Origin: Paenibacillus sp. FSL W8-0186
GTDB lineage: Bacteria; Bacillota; Bacilli; Paenibacillales; Paenibacillaceae
DNA length: 64,000 nucleotides
Direction: 5' to 3'
NCBI RefSeq assembly: GCF_037969765.1
Contig: NZ_CP150207.1
Coordinates: 2,032,001 to 2,096,000, forward strand
Shown here: positions 59,756 through 64,000 of the stretch, one piece after another
Layout of the letters: each line of letters starts with the position of its first letter
How positions within the stretch are numbered: the stretch's first letter is position 1
Notes under the pieces: generated by a model
The model's database searches: none
Told to the model about the DNA's origin: nothing
The model's input: the letters and a program-made list of their open reading frames with translations, nothing else
Program-made: the position numbers and the translations under genes

Positions 59756-61336
59756 TTGAGCACATTTGCAGATTTCGGCCTAGAGCCTAAAGTTCTACAG
59801 GCAATAACAGAACTCGGTTTTGAAGAGGCAACCCCGATTCAAACCAAATCGATTCCCATTGCTATGACAGGTCGCGACCTCATCGGACAAGCACAAACGG
59901 GAACAGGTAAGACGGCGGCGTTCGGTCTTCCGCTGATCAACAAAATTTCAGCCAATGAGGATCGTATCGTAGCGCTGATCATGGCCCCTACCCGGGAGCT
60001 TGCTATTCAGGTCGCAGAAGAAATTGGGAAGCTGTCCCGTTTCAAAGGCATTCGTTCCCTGCCGATTTATGGGGGACAAGACATCGTCCGCCAAATTCGC
60101 GCATTGAAGAAGAAGCCTCAAATCATTATCGGCACCCCTGGCCGCTTGCTCGACCACATTAATCGCAAGACGATTAAGCTTGACGATGTACAGACAGTCG
60201 TACTGGATGAAGCCGATGAAATGCTGGATATGGGCTTCATGGACGATATTCAGTCGATTCTGAAGCTTGTCCCCGAAGAGCGCCAAACAATGCTATTTTC
60301 CGCTACAATGCCAGCAAATATCCAGAAGCTTGCCCAGCAATTTCTTAAAAACCCGGAGCATGTTTCCGTTATTCCAAAACAAGTTAGCGCACCGCTAATC
60401 GATCAGGCGTACATTGAAGTACATGAGCGCCAGAAATTCGACGCGATTACGCGTTTGCTGGATATGGAATCACCGGAACTGGCTATCGTGTTCGGACGGA
60501 CGAAGCGGCGCGTGGACGAACTGGCGGAAGCTTTGCAGAAACGCGGCTATTCAGCGGACGGCCTTCATGGCGACTTGTCCCAGAACCAGCGCGATAACGT
60601 GATGCGCAAGTTCCGGGATGGCAGCATCGACGTGCTTGTGGCTACCGACGTGGCAGCACGCGGATTGGACGTATCCGGCGTAACCCATGTCGTCAACTTC
60701 GACCTACCGCAAGATCCGGAGAGCTATGTGCACCGCATCGGCCGTACAGGACGGGCGGGCAAGGAAGGCGTAGCCTGGTCTTTCGTTACGCCGCGTGAAA
60801 TCGACCATCTTCACTTCATCGAGCGGATCACCCGCCAGAAGATCGCCCGCAAGCCGCTGCCATCCATTGCTGAGGCGATCGAAGGGAAGCAGCGCATTAC
60901 GGCAGAGCGTCTGATCGAGCTTGTGGAAGCAGCCGAACTGAACGAATACAAAGGAATCGCCATTTCGCTGCTGGAGCAATATGATTCGGTCAACCTGCTG
61001 GCAGCCGCGTTTAAGCTGATTACGGGAGACAAAGGGGATAAAGCGAGTATTGAGCTGACTCCGGAGGAGCCGATTCGCGTTAAACGCCGCAAGCCGGACA
61101 TCCGTTCCAGCGGACGCAAGCCGTATGGCTACGGCGGCAACCGCAGCGGAGGCGGCGGATACCGGAGAGATAATCGCGACGGTGGCGGCCGTGGAGGTTA
61201 CGGCAGCAAAGGCGGCTATAACAGAGACGGGGGAAGGGACTACCAGTCTTCTTCGGACCGAAAGCCGCGTCCTGCAAGCAGCGGCGGGGATCGCAGACCG
61301 CCAAGACGCAATGACAATCCTTCGTACGACGCTTAA
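59756..61336 (+). CDS. cshA: DEAD-box RNA helicase (CshA-like)
   Basis: A 526-residue ATP-dependent RNA helicase involved in mRNA decay and ribosome assembly in relatives. Motifs in order: Q motif (FADFGL...ATPIQ), I AQTGTGKT, Ia PTRELA, Ib [50 protein letters not shown]. The C-terminus is an RGG-type Gly/Arg/Tyr-rich tail (about 455-526). TTG 59756 is preferred since AAGGAG lies 10 bases ahead; ATG 59747 is one base from that site. A terminator follows. Confidence 0.9.
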   Translation: MSTFADFGLEPKVLQAITELGFEEATPIQTKSIPIAMTGRDLIGQAQTGTGKTAAFGLPLINKISANEDRIVALIMAPTRELAIQVAEEIGKLSRFKGIRSLPIYGGQDIVRQIRALKKKPQIIIGTPGRLLDHINRKTIKLDDVQTVVLDEADEMLDMGFMDDIQSILKLVPEERQTMLFSATMPANIQKLAQQFLKNPEHVSVIPKQVSAPLIDQAYIEVHERQKFDAITRLLDMESPELAIVFGRTKRRVDELAEALQKRGYSADGLHGDLSQNQRDNVMRKFRDGSIDVLVATDVAARGLDVSGVTHVVNFDLPQDPESYVHRIGRTGRAGKEGVAWSFVTPREIDHLHFIERITRQKIARKPLPSIAEAIEGKQRITAERLIELVEAAELNEYKGIAISLLEQYDSVNLLAAAFKLITGDKGDKASIELTPEEPIRVKRRKPDIRSSGRKPYGYGGNRSGGGGYRRDNRDGGGRGGYGSKGGYNRDGGRDYQSSSDRKPRPASSGGDRRPPRRNDNPSYDA

Positions 61337-61360
61337 TGAACAATAAGCACGTATATAGCA

Positions 61361-61398
61361 AAGAAGACGGAGACGCCTGCTGGCGCTCCGTCTTCTTG
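61361..61398. terminator. Bidirectional terminator after the helicase gene
   Basis: A perfect 12-bp stem (AAGAAGACGGAG/CTCCGTCTTCTT) around a 13-base loop serves both the helicase and the convergent short gene. Confidence 0.85.
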
Positions 61399-61409
61399 CT
61401 TATAGGAGA

Positions 61410-61514
61410 TTAGATCAGAATAGAACGGCTCACAATAACGAGCAGAATGAACAACACCAGAATAGTACCTGTGGAAGTCCAGAAACCGCCACAAGTTGGA
61501 CCTACACCCGACAT
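61410..61514 (-). CDS. YjcZ-family sporulation-type micropeptide
   Basis: A 34-residue peptide, MSGVGPTCGGFW near the start then TILVLFILLVIVSRSILI, a Gly-rich head and one membrane helix. This matches the YjcZ family of very short sporulation-associated membrane proteins of Bacillales, whose usual head is Gly/Cys-rich. The ATG at 61514 is 7 bases after GGAGG, which makes translation likely. It is too short for most gene finders. Confidence 0.8.
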   Translation of the reverse strand: MSGVGPTCGGFWTSTGTILVLFILLVIVSRSILI

Positions 61515-61689
61515 GAGATAACCTCCTTTAAAGATGTTTGTTTAGAAGTTACGGTATATACTATGGCAATATCGTTCATCTAGTTTAGACGCTTACCTAG
61601 AACATGTTAAAATAGGCGCTGGATAGTGCTCATTTAATCATGTATAGTATTATTAATAGACATAAACCTTACTGGAGGGAGATTTTTTT

Positions 61690-62550
61690 TTGGAATACAA
61701 AGGACTAATGAGCGGTTTCTACAAAGTAACCGAGTGGATCATGAGAATATCGGGAAGCAATTTGCTCTGGCTTCTCTGTTCGTCGCCTTTTTGGTTTTTC
61801 GTGCTAACGGGATTGTTAACCCCGGACATCGAAATGTGGATTCAAATCGCTTGGATTTTAGCCGTGTTGGCACCGTTTACATTGTTCCCGGCTACAGCGG
61901 CGCTATTCTCGGTGACACGTAAATGGGTCATGGGCGATACGGATGTGAGCGTTGTTAAAGTGTACTTCAAAGGGTACAAAGAGAACTACAAGCAGAGCAT
62001 GATCGGTGGAATCTTCTACACTTTGTTGATCATCGTCATGATCGTCGACTATAACGTATATATGAAGCAGTTCGCCAACATGCAGATTATCGGCATCATC
62101 ATGTTGATTTTCTTGATCTTGCTGTCGGTTTCCTTATTCAATTTCTTTTCATTGGTTGCCCACTATCATTTGAAAACTTCGCTTCTTATTAAGAATGCGA
62201 TCTTGTTGACCATCCTCCGTCCGTTCCGCGTGTTATCGACGGTGCTTTGCGTCATTGCGCTGGGATTCATTACGATGCAGTTCACATGGCTGATCTTGTT
62301 CGGCTTCGGTACGCTTGCCGCATTCGTTGCCTTCTACAATTTCAATGTCAGTTATAACAAGCTTCAGGAGAAGGTGGAGAAGATGCGCGTAGCGGAGGAA
62401 GGCTCGAAAGACGGCGAAGAAGACAGCACCGACGCTGAAGGAAACGAAGGAGCCGGGAATGACCGCGAAGACCGTGAGCATGCCGGAAATACAGAAGGGC
62501 CAACGGCTGAGCTGCCGGATGACAGCAGTAAGGATCAGACAAAATCCTAG
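61690..62550 (+). CDS. YesL-family (DUF624) membrane protein with acidic tail
   Basis: A 286-residue protein. Residues 1-220 hold five to six membrane helices with the DUF624 look (SNLLWLLCSSPFWFFVLTGL, PATAALFSVTRKWVMGD, VYFKGYKENYKQS). A cytoplasmic tail of about 60 residues is very rich in Glu, Asp, Gly and Asn, unlike standard YesL. Translation begins at TTG 61690, 8 bases after GGAGGGAG. YesL lies in rhamnogalacturonan clusters in Bacillus, but no such genes are near, so the role is unknown. Confidence 0.8.
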   Translation: MEYKGLMSGFYKVTEWIMRISGSNLLWLLCSSPFWFFVLTGLLTPDIEMWIQIAWILAVLAPFTLFPATAALFSVTRKWVMGDTDVSVVKVYFKGYKENYKQSMIGGIFYTLLIIVMIVDYNVYMKQFANMQIIGIIMLIFLILLSVSLFNFFSLVAHYHLKTSLLIKNAILLTILRPFRVLSTVLCVIALGFITMQFTWLILFGFGTLAAFVAFYNFNVSYNKLQEKVEKMRVAEEGSKDGEEDSTDAEGNEGAGNDREDREHAGNTEGPTAELPDDSSKDQTKS

Positions 62551-62587
62551 GCCGAGTTTACAAATTTTACAAACTGCCTATATTAGG

Positions 62588-62616
62588 TTTACATTTAGAA
62601 ATAGAAGGACTATAAT
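62588..62616 (+). promoter_or_regulatory. Strong promoter of the 6S-like RNA
   Basis: TTTACA (62588-62593) and TATAAT (62611-62616) are 17 bases apart, placing the start near 62623. There is no gene directly downstream. Confidence 0.7.
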
Positions 62617-62622
62617 AGGTTT

Positions 62623-62812
62623 ACGTCCTGCGATGTGCGTTTCGGTTCCAAGTTGTTTTGAACCAATGACAATGTCCAGGGAGACTTAAATTGCTTCGCT
62701 GCTGAAAGGCCCTATCTATTAGATCAGGGGACTTCAAAGGCGCTGCTGCGGTCACCCACCTGCTGATGCAGGTTCGAGACAGTGTAACCGGACGGCATAG
62801 GCGGGTCTACAT
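62623..62812 (+). ncRNA. ssrS: Probable 6S RNA
   Basis: 6S RNA mimics an open promoter and binds RNA polymerase. The transcript starting near 62623 begins ACGTCCTGCGATGTGCG and its 3' side GGACGGCATAGGCGGGTC closes a stem (CCTGC with GCGGG, then ATG with CAT). In the 5' arm GGTTC-N11-GAACC is a small hairpin at the place where Firmicute 6S RNAs have one, and the start GTCCTG resembles Bacillus 6S-1 as I recall. Length of about 190 bases, a strong promoter and no reading frame agree. A terminator lies at 62826. Structure search would be decisive. Confidence 0.65.
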
Positions 62813-62825
62813 ATTCAATGATGAC

Positions 62826-62870
62826 AGCACCCTGTCCCTTTATGGAGTAAAGGTACCAGGGTGCTTTTGT
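62826..62870 (+). terminator. Terminator after the 6S-like RNA
   Basis: AGCACCCTG pairs with CAGGGTGCT across a 22-base loop and is followed by TTTGTTTG. Confidence 0.8.
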
Positions 62871-62953
62871 TTGTTACGCAACAATGTTAAACTAGATACA
62901 AATGTAGTACATACACCCTATGTCTCGTGACGAGTAACGAAGGAGGAAGTAGA

Positions 62954-63346
62954 GTGTCAATCAAGAGAACCCTCATCGGCATATTCCGCAGCCAGGAAGG
63001 TACGAGCGACCGTGCGAAAGTGCCCGAAATGAAAACAAGGTATTATCAGCTATCCAAGGATCGAATTTGGGAGGAAGTCTCCTCGACGTTAAAGAAAATT
63101 CCAGGGTATAAAGTGCTGCACGAGGTGCAGTCTGTCGGCGAAATTACGCTGGAGAAGAAAACCGCGTTGGGCCGCACGATGGATATTACCGTATCGATCG
63201 TGTCGACAGGGCCGCTTCGCAGTGCGGTGGACATCTACTCGGCGACGAGGGGGTCGTTGGGGGATTTGGGCAGCAACTATCGCAATATCCTCAATCTTTA
63301 TGCGGCACTGGACAAGAAGCTCGGGGCTTATAAAGTAACTTCATAA
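62954..63346 (+). CDS. DUF1499-like small protein
   Basis: A 130-residue soluble protein. The sequence TRYYQLSKDRIWEEVSSTLK, a middle with strands (LHEVQSVGEITLEKKT, MDITVSIVS) and SAVDIYSATRGSLGDLGSNY resemble the DUF1499 pattern (RSxSRxGxSDFGxNxxRI). DUF1499 proteins are widespread and uncharacterised. GTG 62954 follows AGGAGGAAG. It stands alone between the 6S-like RNA and tpx. Confidence 0.65.
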   Translation: MSIKRTLIGIFRSQEGTSDRAKVPEMKTRYYQLSKDRIWEEVSSTLKKIPGYKVLHEVQSVGEITLEKKTALGRTMDITVSIVSTGPLRSAVDIYSATRGSLGDLGSNYRNILNLYAALDKKLGAYKVTS

Positions 63347-63353
63347 TTAAACA

Positions 63354-63395
63354 AAAGCGAGCAGGGAGGTTTATCCTCCTACTCGCTTTTCTTGT
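63354..63395. terminator. Bidirectional terminator
   Basis: AAAAGCGAG-C-AGGGAGG pairs with CCTCCT-A-CTCGCTTTT around a short loop, between convergent genes. Confidence 0.85.
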
Positions 63396-63417
63396 TCAAT
63401 AGGGTTATTGCAACTTA

Positions 63418-63936
63418 TTACAGAAGGGCTTTAACTGCAGCAATTGCATTTTCATAGTTCGGATGTTCAGTCATTTCACTCAGGTACTCGACATAAGTGA
63501 TTTTATTGTCTTTGTCGATAACGAACACGGAGCGGTGATCCAACTTGAATTCATTAATCAACACGCCATATGCCTGGCCAAAGGAATTGTCCTTATAGTC
63601 GGACAGTGTTACGACGCGGTCAACGCCTGCGGCACCGCACCAGCGGGCTTGAGCGAATGGGAGATCCGCGCTGACAGTAAGGATAACGACGTCGTCGCCA
63701 AGGCTGGCAGCTTCTTCGTTAAAGCGGCGAGTTTGCGCATCGCAAACGCCGGTGTCCAGGGAGGGGACAACACTGATCAGCTTGATTTTACCTGCAAAAT
63801 CCTGAAGAGTTGCTTCTTCGAGCAAATTTTTACTTAAACGGAAGTCTGGAGCCGTATCGCCAACCTTCAGCTCAGGACCTACCAGAGTAATTGGATTGCC
63901 TTTAAATGTTGCCACATTTGTACGTTGTTGTGCCAA
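63418..63936 (-). CDS. tpx: Thiol peroxidase (atypical 2-Cys peroxiredoxin Tpx)
   Basis: Reduces peroxides in the cytoplasm with thioredoxin as donor. About 172 residues. The peroxidatic Cys lies in [14 protein letters not shown], with the T-x-x-C arrangement, and the resolving Cys in [12 protein letters not shown]; the start [18 protein letters not shown] and ending are family-typical. TTG 63936 has AGGAGGAG ahead and gives the normal N-terminus; an upstream in-frame start would add residues without a site. The promoter side leads out of the window. Confidence 0.95.
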   Translation of the reverse strand: MAQQRTNVATFKGNPITLVGPELKVGDTAPDFRLSKNLLEEATLQDFAGKIKLISVVPSLDTGVCDAQTRRFNEEAASLGDDVVILTVSADLPFAQARWCGAAGVDRVVTLSDYKDNSFGQAYGVLINEFKLDHRSVFVIDKDNKITYVEYLSEMTEHPNYENAIAAVKALL

Positions 63937-64000
63937 AATGTATCTCCTCCTAAAACAATTTTGTGAAAGCACCTAATTTTAATTATAATCTTTTTATAAA

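Noticed and set aside
62623..62870. T-box or metabolite riboswitch controlling the downstream gene
   Set aside because: No T-box AGGGTGG sequence or known riboswitch core was seen, the terminator closes before an unrelated small gene, and the 6S-like closing stem explains the structure better.

Overview
The window looks like chromosomal DNA of a Gram-positive, spore-forming Bacillales bacterium, most likely Paenibacillus or a close relative. The evidence is moderate GC, strong AGGAGG-type ribosome sites, frequent TTG and GTG starts, a hemE-hemH-hemY heme block, LtaS, TraX, YtpB, YitT, YesL, YutE-like and YjcZ-like proteins, and several short conserved proteins I associate with Paenibacillus. 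No rRNA, tRNA, CRISPR array or prophage was seen. The genus call is inference.

Layout. 1-6.0 kb: 3' end of leuA, ribokinase, a repeat-rich convergent gap, a nuclease-fold/HTH protein, a J-domain/TPR protein and a DUF981 membrane protein. 6.1-9.9 kb: a nucleoside deaminase, two Gfo/Idh/MocA-fold genes and a two-domain VOC protein. 10.1-17.3 kb: a compact chemosensory operon cheA-cheW-mcp-cheR-cheB followed by a Nif3-like gene. 17.4-21.3 kb: an HxlR regulator with a DsbA/SpxH-like protein, then a second J-domain/TPR gene overlapping a DUF1266 gene. 21.4-28 kb: patatin-like lipase, small stress and housekeeping genes, glutamate racemase, TraX, an M14 peptidase, DUF1232, a cysteine-free HesB-like protein and DUF1450. 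28-33.4 kb: LtaS-type enzyme, a THUMP RNA methyltransferase, an O-methyltransferase and an MFS transporter. 33.5-37 kb: heme operon. 37.2-42.9 kb: CapA, GDPD, FAH-family, DUF92 and ABC-F genes. 43-49.3 kb: M42 peptidase with LapA, PepF, cold-shock protein, VOC, a lipoprotein and a squalene-cyclase-repeat protein. 49.4-54.2 kb: nitroreductase, MFS, YtpB and PfkA preceded by a triple repeat. 54.2-55.4 kb: a gene-free gap with repeat arrays and a decayed IS256-family element. 55.4-64 kb: MATE, DUF4015 glycosidase-like, YitT, a DEAD-box helicase, YjcZ-like, YesL, a probable 6S RNA, a DUF1499-like protein and Tpx.

Most of the window is ordinary core chromosome. The most interesting system is the pair of J-domain/TPR paralogues. 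Both carry HPE where J domains normally have HPD, both appear membrane-anchored, and one is translationally coupled to DUF1266. Other notable points are a HesB/IscA paralogue with all cysteines replaced, a PepF gene with two well-formed starts of which one adds a signal peptide, two genes whose best start is ATA or ATT, and three unrelated four-copy repeat arrays placed in convergent gaps.
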